64,000 bases of DNA from Chloropicon primus (lineage: Eukaryota; Chlorophyta; Chloropicophyceae; Chloropicales; Chloropicaceae): the NCBI GenBank assembly GCA_023205875.1, contig CP060769.1, forward strand, positions 186,001 through 250,000. The letters run 5' to 3'. Shown piece by piece: positions 1-8,576 of this stretch (position 1 is the first letter of the stretch; each line of letters starts with the position of its first letter). The notes under the pieces were generated by a model. That model saw only the letters and a list, made by a program, of their open reading frames with translations, made no database searches and was not told where the DNA came from. The position numbers and the translations under genes were made by a program.

Positions 1-1598
1 ACATGGACTTCAGGTGCTTCCTGTCGGCAGAGCCGATTGCCGGGAACCCCCACGCCAAGATCGTCCCAGAGTCGATCCTTCAGGGTTGCATCAAGGTCTC
101 CAACGAGCCTCCTAGCGACATGAAGTCCAACTTGAGGCGCGCCTTCGGGGCGTTCGACCAGGAGCTCTTCGACAAGTTAGAGGAGCCAAAGAAGCAGACT
201 GCTTTCAAGTCGATCCTCTTTGGACTTTGCTTCTACCACTCCCTCCTCCTTGGACGTAAGAAGTTTGGAGTTGGAATCGGAACGGGCACGGGCTCTGGAA
301 TGGGCTTCTGCAGGGGCTACAGCTTCAACATGAGTGATTTGACCACCTGCGCCGACGTGCTTTACAACTACATCACCGCCAACCAGGAGGTGCCTTGGGA
401 TGACTTGAGGTACATGTTCGGAGAGGTGTTCTATGGCGGCTGGATCACGGACGCCATGGACAGGAGGTGCTGCGTTACTTACTTGGAGGTCTTGTTCAGG
501 CCCGAGCTGCTTCCTGACGGCAACTCCTCGCCCAACATGGAGTTGGCCCCAGGCTTCAGGGCCCCGTACCCAACCGATTACGCGTCCCTCAAGAACTACA
601 TCGAGACGGCCTTGCCCGCGGAGTCGCCTGTGATGTACGGGCTCCACCCCAACGCCGAGATCAGTCTGTTGACCGCGGAGAGGGAGATCCTCTTCAACAC
701 GATCTCCGAGGTCAGCGGCAACACTGACGCCGGTGGAAGCGGGTCCAAGGGCTCGGACGTCGTCCAGAGGGACCTCGAGAGGTTCATGCAGATGCTTCCA
801 GAGTCCCTCGACATGATTGACATCGAGAGCCGCGTCAAGTCAAAGACGCCTTACGTCATCTGCGCATTGCAGGAGGCCACGAGGCTGAACAACCTCTTCG
901 CGGTGATGAGGAAGAGCATGGAGGAGCTCCAGCTCGGTCTGGAGGGCGCCCTCAACATGAGCGCCGCCATGGAGGCCTTGGCCGCTGGCATCGCCAGCAA
1001 CTCTGTCCCCGCTCTTTGGATGTCTCACGTGTCCACCAGAGTCCAGGAGGTCTACTCCCTGAGCGCGTGGTACGCCGACATCCTGAAGAGGGAGGAGCAG
1101 CTCAAGATCTGGACCAAGGGCGACCTTTCCCTGCCCACGAGCGTGTGGCTGCCCGGCCTCTTCAACCCAAAGGCCTTTGTCACTGCCGTGATGCAGACGT
1201 ACGCCAGGACCAACAAGCTTCCCTTGGATGTGATGAAGTTCATGACCGACGTCACCACCAAGGTCGATCCCTCTCAGATCCCAGAGGCCCCAAGCGAGGG
1301 AGCCTACGTGCACGGACTGTGCATCGAGGGCGCGAGGTGGGACAAGGCCAGCGGCTCCCTGAGGGACTCTATCCCCGGCGAGCTTCACACGCCCATGCCT
1401 GTGATCTGGATCAAGCCCGTGACTGCGGACAAGTTCACCTTGAAGAACTATTACGAGTGCCCAGTCTACACGAACATGCAGAGGGCGAACGTGTACTCCC
1501 CCATGGTGAGCACCTTCACCCTGCGCACCAAGGAGGCACCCTACAAGTGGGTGTTGGGCTCCGTGGCCTTGCTCCTTCAGGACGACCTCTCCGCCTGA
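1..1598 (+). CDS. Axonemal outer-arm dynein heavy chain, beta type, C-terminal part (5' end outside window)
   Basis: This is the last 531 or so codons of a dynein heavy chain that powers ciliary beating from the outer dynein arm. The frame is already open at base 1, so the gene begins upstream. The segment covers the end of AAA6 and the C-terminal domain. The stretches VPWDDLRYMFGE and GGWITDAMDRR, and the terminal block with GLCIEGARWD and YYECPVY, match the DNAH9/11/17 and Chlamydomonas beta-chain pattern and differ from the gamma or inner-arm classes. The stop is at 1596-1598. There is no intron in the visible part. It is followed tail-to-tail, 94 bp away, by a small gene on the other strand. 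The dynein assignment is certain; the beta subtype is inferred from motif recall. Confidence 0.93.
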   Translation, partial: MDFRCFLSAEPIAGNPHAKIVPESILQGCIKVSNEPPSDMKSNLRRAFGAFDQELFDKLEEPKKQTAFKSILFGLCFYHSLLLGRKKFGVGIGTGTGSGMGFCRGYSFNMSDLTTCADVLYNYITANQEVPWDDLRYMFGEVFYGGWITDAMDRRCCVTYLEVLFRPELLPDGNSSPNMELAPGFRAPYPTDYASLKNYIETALPAESPVMYGLHPNAEISLLTAEREILFNTISEVSGNTDAGGSGSKGSDVVQRDLERFMQMLPESLDMIDIESRVKSKTPYVICALQEATRLNNLFAVMRKSMEELQLGLEGALNMSAAMEALAAGIASNSVPALWMSHVSTRVQEVYSLSAWYADILKREEQLKIWTKGDLSLPTSVWLPGLFNPKAFVTAVMQTYARTNKLPLDVMKFMTDVTTKVDPSQIPEAPSEGAYVHGLCIEGARWDKASGSLRDSIPGELHTPMPVIWIKPVTADKFTLKNYYECPVYTNMQRANVYSPMVSTFTLRTKEAPYKWVLGSVALLLQDDLSA

Positions 1599-1692
1599 GG
1601 ATAGGATTACTGTGGATTCCCGGTTCGACTGCTACTAAAAACAGGGTTATATATTTTAATACAAATATGGTTTCTTTAAGAGAAAGGTCATC

Positions 1693-2155
1693 TTACACTT
1701 TTGTTTCCATGACGACGTCGTCCGCGTCGATACTCTCGTCGACGGCGTCGAGCTCTTGTCGTACATAGTCCGAAAGACGCGCCAGGCACGCCGCTACTTC
1801 AATGTTTTGTTGGGACTGCATGAATTTGATCACCTTCTCGTAAGCGTCCTGCATCCCTGCAAGGTACGCACGCTTCTGTTGCGACTGAGCCTGCGGAGCC
1901 CCCCCCCAAAAAAAGAGTTTGCAGTTATCGTCCAGGTGCGTGTTTCGTCCAAAACGAAGAGTAACCAATAGAGAATCACAGAAGAGAGATAGTGAAGCGA
2001 TGCGTCAGCCAACAGACATCAAAAGAAGGAGACGAAGAAGACGCACGCACCTGTGTGTAAAGCAAGGACACGGCGTTGGCCGCGCTACTAAACGTCTTGA
2101 AGAGCTTCCTGTCCGTCTCCTCGAGGGACTTGGTCACCCTCTTCCTCTTTCCCAT
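1693..2155 (-). CDS. Small conserved 100-residue protein of unknown function, two exons
   Basis: Exon 1 is 2155-2051 (35 codons, starting MGKRKRVTKSLEETD). The intron is 2050-1891, with donor GTGCGT and acceptor CCGCAG. Exon 2 is 1890-1693. Both junctions are phase 0 and give 100 residues. The exon 1 stretch with FKTFSSAANAVSLLYTQ resembles short uncharacterised plant proteins with an N-terminal basic cluster followed by a YTQ helix. I cannot name the family with certainty. The basic start could be a nuclear signal. The C-terminal half is acidic (ELDAVDESIDADD). The TGTAA at the stop itself is part of the stop codon context and is not evidence for a polyadenylation signal. Confidence 0.75.
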
Positions 2156-2873
2156 GATGAGGAGGTTGAGGAGGATGTGCTGCTGCTGCTGTTGATGATG
2201 ATAGGAGGAGAAGGGCGTTGGCGGAAGAGCCTCCCTCTGACGACTGGCTGGTTCCTCCACGAAAGACGCAGGAACTGGAAAGGGACCAACGCGACTTTCC
2301 TTCCCGTCGAGCTGCTCTCTTCCAAACAAACAAAAAAAAAAGAAAAATGCTCTTTCAGTTTTGGGTTGCGTGCTCCATTCCTCCACGCAAAAAAAAAAAG
2401 CGCCACGTCGCCGGCAAACGACGGTTCGAACGAAGCACCGTCCGCGGGTCCTCGCTCGTCGTCCCTCCGTCCTCTCCTCCGACCCCAGCGTCGCCGCGAA
2501 AACTCACCTCTCTCTCTCTCTCTCTCTCTCTGACTTTTGGCGCGAGCGACGACGAACGCATCGATGAGATGAGATGAGATGGATGGATGGAGAGCAGAAG
2601 CAGGGAGGAAGGAGAAGGAGAAGGATGGTGGGGGGGATCATCTCATGTCTCACGGGGCTTTGCATTTTGCAAAAGCTCTCTCTCTCTCTCCTCACTCTTC
2701 TGAAAGTTTTGACGCCTTGGTGTTCAGTGTTCAGTGTTCAGTGGGCTGTAACATGTCATGAATAAATAACAAACACGGTCGGCTCCGCCCGTTTACCGAT
2801 CGATCGCTTGGGTTGCTGCAGACTACTCCTTCCTGGCCCTCGCCGGCGGTGTCAAGCGCCGCCGTGTGAGTCA
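2156..2873. other. Intergenic spacer, promoter side of the 100-residue gene
   Basis: No supportable gene. The spacer holds A-rich runs near 2330-2400, a CT dinucleotide run at about 2509-2532, a short GATGA/GGAT tandem run at 2564-2590 and three copies of GTTCAGT at about 2723-2742. The 3' end of the P-domain gene also lies here. Confidence 0.6.
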
Positions 2874-3728
2874 TCATCCGTCCTTGTGAGCGTGGACGGC
2901 CTCCTCGAAGTCCTTCCGCGCGGCGTAAGCCTTCTTCTGCATGGTCTTAACCTGCTGAACGTAGAAGTTGGCCTCGTTCCAGTTTCTCGTGACGTCCCTG
3001 ACCATGCCAGCGGCCTCCGTCCAAAAGTTGACGTAAGTGTTCTTGTCCAGGAGGTTGGGACCCCTGTAGACGGACTTTTGGTACGCCGGCCACGTCTGAG
3101 GGGCAGGCAAGTCCACCACCGGCTTGGTCAGGGGCTCCATCGGGTTGACGATCACGGCGCCCTGGGCGGTCACGAGGCCGTCCCCGATGGTGTCCTCGCA
3201 AAAGGTGACCGACCAGCCCTTAATCTGGGGCGTCTGAGACTGCTTCTTCGCCCTCGCGATGGCCATGAGGGTCCATTTTCCCCTCGAGGAGCCCTCGATC
3301 TTGCTCAGGGCGACGTCGGGCGCGTAGTTCCCGGTGAAGGGCGCCTCCTCCGGCCACATTGGAAAGTGCTCCTCCGCGTCGTCGACGAACGTCGTCTCCT
3401 CGAAGTTCTTCCCCTTCCCCCCGTGCCCGAAGGACTTGAGCCTGATCTGCTGGAGCTCCTCGCCCTCCCTCCTCCTCAGCACGAGCTTCACGCCTCCCAC
3501 TCGCGGGGAGGTCACGTTCATCGACACGAACGTCCTGTCCCTGGGGAAGCTCTCCGACACCCACAGCGTGCTGTGGTTCCAGTGCGCATTCGTTTGGACG
3601 TATTCCCTGCACGTTCCCAGCACCTCGTCCTGGTACTCGTGGTAAGGGTGAGGCCCAGGCTCTCCCTTGGCCACCACCAAAGCGCAGCCCAAGACCACAA
3701 TCAGTATCACAATGGGGTGCCTCATCAT
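2874..3728 (-). CDS. Secreted protein with a proprotein-convertase P domain but no protease domain
   Basis: 284 residues if started at the first methionine of MMRHPIVILIVVLGC, which begins a classic signal peptide. A longer frame reaches 3800 but adds only an arginine-rich leader. The middle of the mature protein matches the P/Homo B beta-sandwich: TTFVDDAEEH, APFTG, a GKWTL motif and KGWSVTFC. In known families this domain follows a subtilisin-like or other catalytic domain, and none is present here. The tail of about 90 residues is amphipathic and helical, with no obvious membrane anchor. The protein probably acts in the secretory route or outside the cell; substrate and role are unknown. 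It is head-to-head with the GT32 gene at 4068. Confidence 0.8.
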   Translation of the reverse strand: MMRHPIVILIVVLGCALVVAKGEPGPHPYHEYQDEVLGTCREYVQTNAHWNHSTLWVSESFPRDRTFVSMNVTSPRVGGVKLVLRRREGEELQQIRLKSFGHGGKGKNFEETTFVDDAEEHFPMWPEEAPFTGNYAPDVALSKIEGSSRGKWTLMAIARAKKQSQTPQIKGWSVTFCEDTIGDGLVTAQGAVIVNPMEPLTKPVVDLPAPQTWPAYQKSVYRGPNLLDKNTYVNFWTEAAGMVRDVTRNWNEANFYVQQVKTMQKKAYAARKDFEEAVHAHKDG

Positions 3729-4067
3729 GGGAACCCTCTCTCTAGTCCTCGCCTGACGACCGACGCGCTCTCGACTGACCCGGACCAACCGCCATTCCAT
3801 GGACGGACCCCCTCGAAACGCACGGAGGAAAGCCCCACGAGCGTTACGCTCTATCTCTATAACTTGTCCACGGGATCACCTGTTCATCGAAAGACGCGAG
3901 GAGCGGACCAGACAGACGAAAGACCCAGACCGAGAGGCCTTCCGCTTCCGTTCCGCCCGCCGTTCCGTTCCGCCGTTCCGCCTCTCTCGCGCTGACGACG
4001 CACTCCGCCGCCTCGTCGTCCCTTGGTGGAGTAACGGGCGTAACGGCAGCCATCGGGCGTCGGCGTC
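3729..4067. promoter_or_regulatory. Divergent promoter region between the P-domain and glycosyltransferase genes
   Basis: A 339-bp head-to-head spacer that must hold both promoters. It is GC-rich, with a TTCCG-type pyrimidine run near 3948-3985. No TATA box or named site could be supported. Confidence 0.45.
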
Positions 4068-5339
4068 ATGAGGGGAAGGGCCCTTGCTGGGGGAGGGAAG
4101 AGTCTCCGAGGCGGCCACGGCGCGGCGAGGAAGGCGTCGAGGTTGCCGAGAGCCCGAGGAGGCGTCATCCTTCGGAACCTCTCGGCCGTCGCTGCGGTTG
4201 TTTTCCTGATCACCTTGTTTTGGATGACCGTCTCGAGCTCCACGAGGCTGCCCCATACGAGAACCGTGACCGACGCGGCGGCGACTGCCACTGGAGTGAG
4301 CGGCGGCTCCTCGTCCTCCTCCTGCGAGTCGCTGTCGCGCCGAGACTGGCGGTGCGGGTGCAAGAAGTTCGGGAACAGCTCGGAGCGGATCGATTACGCT
4401 TCCTCCCTCAGGATGACCCACGAGGAGGCGAAGGGTGACGCGATACCCAAGCTGGTTCACTTCGTGAGCCGGATTTACCTGGAGGATAGCAGGGAAGCGA
4501 CCTCGAGGGGCGGGTCGGCGTCCGAGTGGTGCGGGGACGTTCCTTGCAAGTACCTGGACTACATGGAAAAGTATCTGGACAAGCTGGACGGGTTTGAGTT
4601 CCAGCTGCACTGCCGGGAGCAAATCGAGGGCTTGCTCGCGAGCCTCTCCCCTCCCTTGCTGCAGATCTACGGCGTGCTGCGGAGAGGGATCCAGAGAGCA
4701 GACTTCGCGAGGTACGTCCTCCTTTACTACTTTGGCGGTCTCTACACTGACTTGGACGTCGAGCCCAAGGTGGACTTCGGGTCCCGGCTCCTGTCGCACG
4801 CCGGAGGCGACTCCATCGCTCGCTCCTCCGCGGGGCCCCGAGTGATTCTCGCGGTGGAGTCGAGCCTGAACTCCACGTACAACACCGAGAAGATGGAGGC
4901 CTTGGGGGAGGAATGCGCGGCGCGGGGGAACGACCCCGTGATGAGCAGGGTATGCAAGTCGTGCTCCCGGGCGATCGAGAACCGAAGCTACGCCGACTTG
5001 ATGGGGTGCGTGCACCCGATCCGGAAAGGCCGCCCGGAGCAACGCACGCGGATCGCGAACTACTGGATGATGAGCTCGCCCAAGCACGCGTTTTGGGTGG
5101 ACACGCTCGAGCTGCTTCAGAGGCGGTCCGAGCTGGAGGTCAGGGACCAGTACGACGTGTTGTACATCACGGGACCTGACGTGGTGAGCGAGGTGTACAG
5201 CCTCTACGAGGAGCAAGAGGAGGTCGTTGCCCTCGGAGAGGAAAAGATGCTCGGGCTGCTCACGCACTGGACCAGCACGAACCACAGCTGGCGCGGGGGT
5301 TTGGGTGACGAGCTTTGTACCAAGTTAAACTTATGTTAA
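4068..5339 (+). CDS. Type II membrane glycosyltransferase, GT32-like (OCH1/sugar-binding DXD family)
   Basis: 423 residues. A basic N-terminus is followed by a single hydrophobic span at about residues 33-54 (LSAVAAVVFLITLFWM), giving a Golgi type II topology. The lumenal domain starts with IPKLVHFVSRIY and carries the GT32 core RADFARYVLLYYFGGLYTDLDV, with the metal-binding DXD at about residues 228-230. The family transfers hexoses from nucleotide sugars to glycans or lipids; the donor cannot be read from the sequence. The mature domain is cysteine-rich. The stop overlaps the 3' end of the convergent gene on the other strand by 9 bp. Confidence 0.85.
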   Translation: MRGRALAGGGKSLRGGHGAARKASRLPRARGGVILRNLSAVAAVVFLITLFWMTVSSSTRLPHTRTVTDAAATATGVSGGSSSSSCESLSRRDWRCGCKKFGNSSERIDYASSLRMTHEEAKGDAIPKLVHFVSRIYLEDSREATSRGGSASEWCGDVPCKYLDYMEKYLDKLDGFEFQLHCREQIEGLLASLSPPLLQIYGVLRRGIQRADFARYVLLYYFGGLYTDLDVEPKVDFGSRLLSHAGGDSIARSSAGPRVILAVESSLNSTYNTEKMEALGEECAARGNDPVMSRVCKSCSRAIENRSYADLMGCVHPIRKGRPEQRTRIANYWMMSSPKHAFWVDTLELLQRRSELEVRDQYDVLYITGPDVVSEVYSLYEEQEEVVALGEEKMLGLLTHWTSTNHSWRGGLGDELCTKLNLC

Positions 5340-5921
5340 AGCCAATTGCTGTGCCGACTCCGTTGTGCTGTCCGCCGCCTGGCGCTCCAAGTGCCACACC
5401 ACCTTCTTCCATCCGAGACCCCAGACGGTGTAAACCTCCGCGGTCATCGTCACGACGTCCTCCCCCACCTTGCGCTCCATCCTCAGGCGTCTGATCTTTT
5501 CCGTCAGGTGGTGGCGTCTCACGCAGGCTGAGCTCTCCCACGAGTGCGTCCCCGAGTGGACGAGGCGGAGCTCGCAAACGTCATCGGACCCTTTCTTGCG
5601 CGCCACAGTGAAGTCAAGAGGGCCGCAGAACGACCATTCGGGGCCGTGAAAGTTCACCCGCCCCTCTCCTTCGACGTAGAGCTCAGAGGGCCTCAGCCTG
5701 CTGAACTGCAGGGAGATGGTCTCGTGATGCCCCATCAGCGCCGCCGTGCCTCGAAAGAGTCCTCCTCTCATGTCACAGGCCTCAATCCAAGGCAGCGCCG
5801 CCGTGCCTCCCGTCCTCGCTCGTCCCTCAACTCTTGCCGCCAGCAACAGCAAAGTCAAGAGGGTCGCCGCCGTTGTCATCGTCGCCGTCATCGCCATCGC
5901 CATCGCCATCGCCATCGCCAT
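5331..5921 (-). CDS. Small secreted protein of unknown function with (Met-Ala)n start
   Basis: 196 residues. The N-terminus is MAMAMAMAMAMTATM followed by a hydrophobic core (LLTLLLLAARVEG), which reads as a signal peptide. The first six in-frame ATG codons come from a hexanucleotide repeat, so the exact start is uncertain. An in-frame TGA 24 codons or fewer upstream bounds the frame. The mature part has five cysteines or so and no recognised domain. Its TAA stop lies inside the last codons of the glycosyltransferase gene on the opposite strand. A real gene is likely because of the signal peptide and frame length, but the function is unknown. Confidence 0.7.
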   Translation of the reverse strand: MAMAMAMAMAMTATMTTAATLLTLLLLAARVEGRARTGGTAALPWIEACDMRGGLFRGTAALMGHHETISLQFSRLRPSELYVEGEGRVNFHGPEWSFCGPLDFTVARKKGSDDVCELRLVHSGTHSWESSACVRRHHLTEKIRRLRMERKVGEDVVTMTAEVYTVWGLGWKKVVWHLERQAADSTTESAQQLALT

Positions 5922-5923
5922 CG
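5886..5923 (-). repeat. GCGATG hexanucleotide repeat at a start codon
   Basis: About five to six perfect ATGGCG units on the minus strand supply consecutive in-frame ATG codons at 5921, 5915, 5909, 5903, 5897 and 5891 for the small secreted gene. Confidence 0.9.
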
Positions 5924-6065
5924 CCAGGTACCAAAACTTCTGTACGATTCAATCCGGAAAAAAATTGTAACGGCTGATATGGCCGCGAGTTTTCAAGAAG
6001 AAGGGGGAGGGGGAGGAGGAGGAGGCCTAGCGCCCGGAAGTCGCTGGAAAAGAATCACGCTGTTA

Positions 6066-7610
6066 TTACACCACGAAGTTAATTGATTTGATTTTCGGAA
6101 AGTTGTCCTCCTCCAAGACGCACAGAGCGTCGGGGCCGAGTTGGGGGCACCAGATGAAGTCGTGGACTCCGTTTCCTCCCACCACGCTCACCTCTTTGCC
6201 AGTCTTCAAGCTCCAGAGGGACAGGGAAGGCGTCTGAAGGCGGGAGGTGGAGCACCCGAGGAGGTCTCCGTCCCAGCTTATCCTTAGGTTCGCCGTGCCC
6301 TTGGAGGCGGGGCTGGAGGCGCCGTGGTACTTCACCAGCGGCCTCACCATCCTCGTGTCCCACAGCCTCGGGAACTGCTCGTACCCCAGGACGGCAAACT
6401 GGTGGGGGTCCCTGGGGTTCACGACGAGCTCCTGGATGCTCCTCCCGGCCTTGCACTTCCCGACGCTCCTCCTCGTTCTGCAGTCCGCACCCAAAACCCA
6501 GCCGCTCCGCAGCCCGTGGAGGACCATCCCTGCGCCCGGCACGCACGCTTGGGCCAGGACGTCGGAGCCATACCTCGCCTGCCACAAGCTCCTTATGGCG
6601 CCATCCCCGATCTGAAGCACCCTCGCGCTCTCCCTCTCCCCGATCGACAGGAACCCCACGCCCAAGTTCTGGACGGTCCACAGCGTCCCCGACGCCCTGT
6701 AAATCAAGGTGGTGCCCTGCCGAGACGCCGTCTCCGATCCGCTCGAGCACAGCACTGTCCTCGGCAGGAGCTGGTTGCAGTGCTTAGGCATGTGCACCAC
6801 AACCTTGCCGGTCTCCAAGCCCGAGCCCATCAACCCGAACACGAAGGCTTTCTTCCTCCCGGCTTGGCCCATCTCGCTCACGTGGATTGCGGGGGACTTG
6901 GTCGGATAGTTCAGGTGCGTGGCTCTTATCCTGCAAGACTCGTCCAAGGAGCGATCAGCTGGGCCGGCGGGTTTCTTCCTCCCGGACAGCACCGTGGCCC
7001 GGTCCACGAAGGTGGGAACAAAGCAGGTGCAGACGAGAGCATCGTCAGTGGCCACCTTGTTCGTCGCGCCACGAGACCACACGTAGCCACTTCCGTTGCC
7101 CAGAATGAAATTGAAGTGAACCTTCGTCCTCGCCACCCGCTGCCCCTCGTGCCTCCTCCCCGTCGTCGCCTGCGCCTCGCCGAACCAAGCATTCGTAACG
7201 TTCCTGCGCTCCGCCACTTTCACGCCCCTCCTCGTTTCATAACAGAGTCTCTGCACTCCGGTGCTGGCGGCCGTCAGAGGCAGCCTCCCGCACTCCCTGT
7301 GGCGAATCAGCCGCAATATCGTGTCGCAGATCTCGCCATGACTCGATCCAAGGCTCCCAACGCTGTCACCACTTCCATCCGAGGCAACCCCAGCGCCCTT
7401 GTCCTCGCTCGTCCTCCTCTTCTTTGCAGACCTCCTCCTCCTGTTCCAGTGCTTGTGACCACTGCCGCACCCTTTCTTCGACTCACCGCGGTGCACGGCG
7501 ATCCTCTCCAGGACTCTGTTCGCGCTGGAGCTCTCCTCGCTCCGGCTCGCCGCCTTGTAGTACCTGTTCGTCACGGGGTCGAACACGAACCCAGGGATGT
7601 CGACTGGCAT
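6066..7610 (-). CDS. DCAF4-like WD40 protein (CUL4-DDB1 substrate receptor candidate)
   Basis: 514 residues from the ATG at 7610. The start, with DIPGFVFDPVTNRYYK, matches the conserved N-terminal motif of DCAF4/WDR21 (PGFYYDPE..RYF). A basic linker of about 60 residues (RRRRSAKKRR) could be a nuclear signal. The C-terminal half contains degenerate WD40 blades, for example VNPRDPHQFAVLGYEQFPRLWDTRMV and a later LSLWSLKTGKEV. Family members bind DDB1 and present substrates to the CUL4 ubiquitin ligase. The WDTR-like stretch resembles the WDXR docking box. It is intronless. Confidence is good for WD40 and moderate for DCAF4. Confidence 0.8.
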   Translation of the reverse strand: MPVDIPGFVFDPVTNRYYKAASRSEESSSANRVLERIAVHRGESKKGCGSGHKHWNRRRRSAKKRRTSEDKGAGVASDGSGDSVGSLGSSHGEICDTILRLIRHRECGRLPLTAASTGVQRLCYETRRGVKVAERRNVTNAWFGEAQATTGRRHEGQRVARTKVHFNFILGNGSGYVWSRGATNKVATDDALVCTCFVPTFVDRATVLSGRKKPAGPADRSLDESCRIRATHLNYPTKSPAIHVSEMGQAGRKKAFVFGLMGSGLETGKVVVHMPKHCNQLLPRTVLCSSGSETASRQGTTLIYRASGTLWTVQNLGVGFLSIGERESARVLQIGDGAIRSLWQARYGSDVLAQACVPGAGMVLHGLRSGWVLGADCRTRRSVGKCKAGRSIQELVVNPRDPHQFAVLGYEQFPRLWDTRMVRPLVKYHGASSPASKGTANLRISWDGDLLGCSTSRLQTPSLSLWSLKTGKEVSVVGGNGVHDFIWCPQLGPDALCVLEEDNFPKIKSINFVV

Positions 7611-8576
7611 GCTTCCCCTCCCCTTTGCCCTAACACAAAGACCTCAACGCCAAGCTCCAGTCCACACTTCGACGACTGTAACCGTAACGGTTCAAACGAG
7701 CGTTACGAACCCCTCTCTCAATCAGAACGCTGCCGTCCTCCTCCTCCATGCCATCTACGCTGCTGCTGCTCCTGCAACTCCACCATGGCCATGACCAAGG
7801 TCAAGTCATCCTTCCCAAATGGGACTCAAATGGGTCAAGCGAGGTGTCGAACGAAAGCTCGTAAGACGTAAGTTCCAGTGGGCGTGTAATGCATTCCCTT
7901 CCCTTTCTCGCCTCCCTTCCCTTTCTCGCCTCCCTCTCGACCACCGACGACCTCCTGCTCTGCTCTGCGCAGACAAAAACAAGGAGTCGCGATCGATCGA
8001 TCGATCGGAAGGTGAGCAGAGAGAGAGAGAGAGAGAAGGGGAGGAGGAGGAGGAGGAGGAGGAGGTGATCGGGGGAAGCGTCTTATCTTGCTCTTTCGGA
8101 AGAGCCCTCGCTCGAAGAAAACGACGCTCTGATGAGGATGTTGCTCCAACGAAAGAGCAACAGACAGAGCAACACCATCACGAAGGAGAGAGAGAGAGAG
8201 AGAGGGACGCCGCTGGTTGTGATCGATCGGCGGATCGATCGATCGATGGCGTCTCGTCCTTTCGTTCGGTCACGCGAGATTGAACCATCTCAAAGCCTTG
8301 AGAACAGCAAGTCGTTCTGGTTTGGAAATGGCCAACTGAGATGAGATCGATCGATCGATCGAGCCATGGACTGGACAGAACATCGGTCGAGGTGGTGCAT
8401 GCCAGAGCTGCGTGGAAGAGAGATTGACGGGGACGTCGGGACTGCGTTTGGTTGTTGCTTTCATTTGATGCTGATTTCGCATGCTCTTTGCCCCCTTCAC
8501 GTGATGAACCTGCCAGCAGAGAGATCTTGATCAACTTGACGAGTGGTTTTGGCTTTGGTTGGCGACGGGTTCAAGT
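7611..8576. promoter_or_regulatory. Divergent promoter region, DCAF4-like / ribulose-phosphate epimerase
   Basis: 966 bp without a supportable gene. It contains ATCG tetranucleotide runs (about 7990-8008, 8220-8247, 8344-8362), a GA run and a GAG run (about 8017-8065), a second GA run (8190-8204) and one copy of the dispersed element at 8091-8141. The sequence GAAG/GTGAGC near 8008-8014 is donor-like, so a 5' UTR intron of the epimerase is possible. Confidence 0.5.
8091..8141 (+). repeat. Dispersed spacer element, copy A
   Basis: CTCTTTCGGAAGAGCCCTCG at 8091-8110, continuing CTCGAAGAAAACGACGCTCT then GATGAGGATG. It is the best-preserved reference for the element described in the findings and lies 436 bp before the epimerase ATG. 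Confidence 0.6.

Noticed and set aside
1603-1640. A GGTTCGACT stretch resembling a tRNA T-arm box
   Set aside because: No acceptor-stem or anticodon-arm pairing around it. No tRNA or rRNA gene was found anywhere in the window.
3876-5285. A 469-codon minus-strand frame opposite the GT32 gene
   Set aside because: It is the mirror of a gene with signal-anchor and DXD motifs; its own product is R/P/H-rich without domains.
8129-8160. CTGATGA followed by GAAA inside element copy A, with TTGCTC/GAGCAA able to pair, as in a hammerhead ribozyme
   Set aside because: Stem I cannot form with the sequence present, GGAT is unpaired next to stem II, and the other element copies lack CTGATGA.
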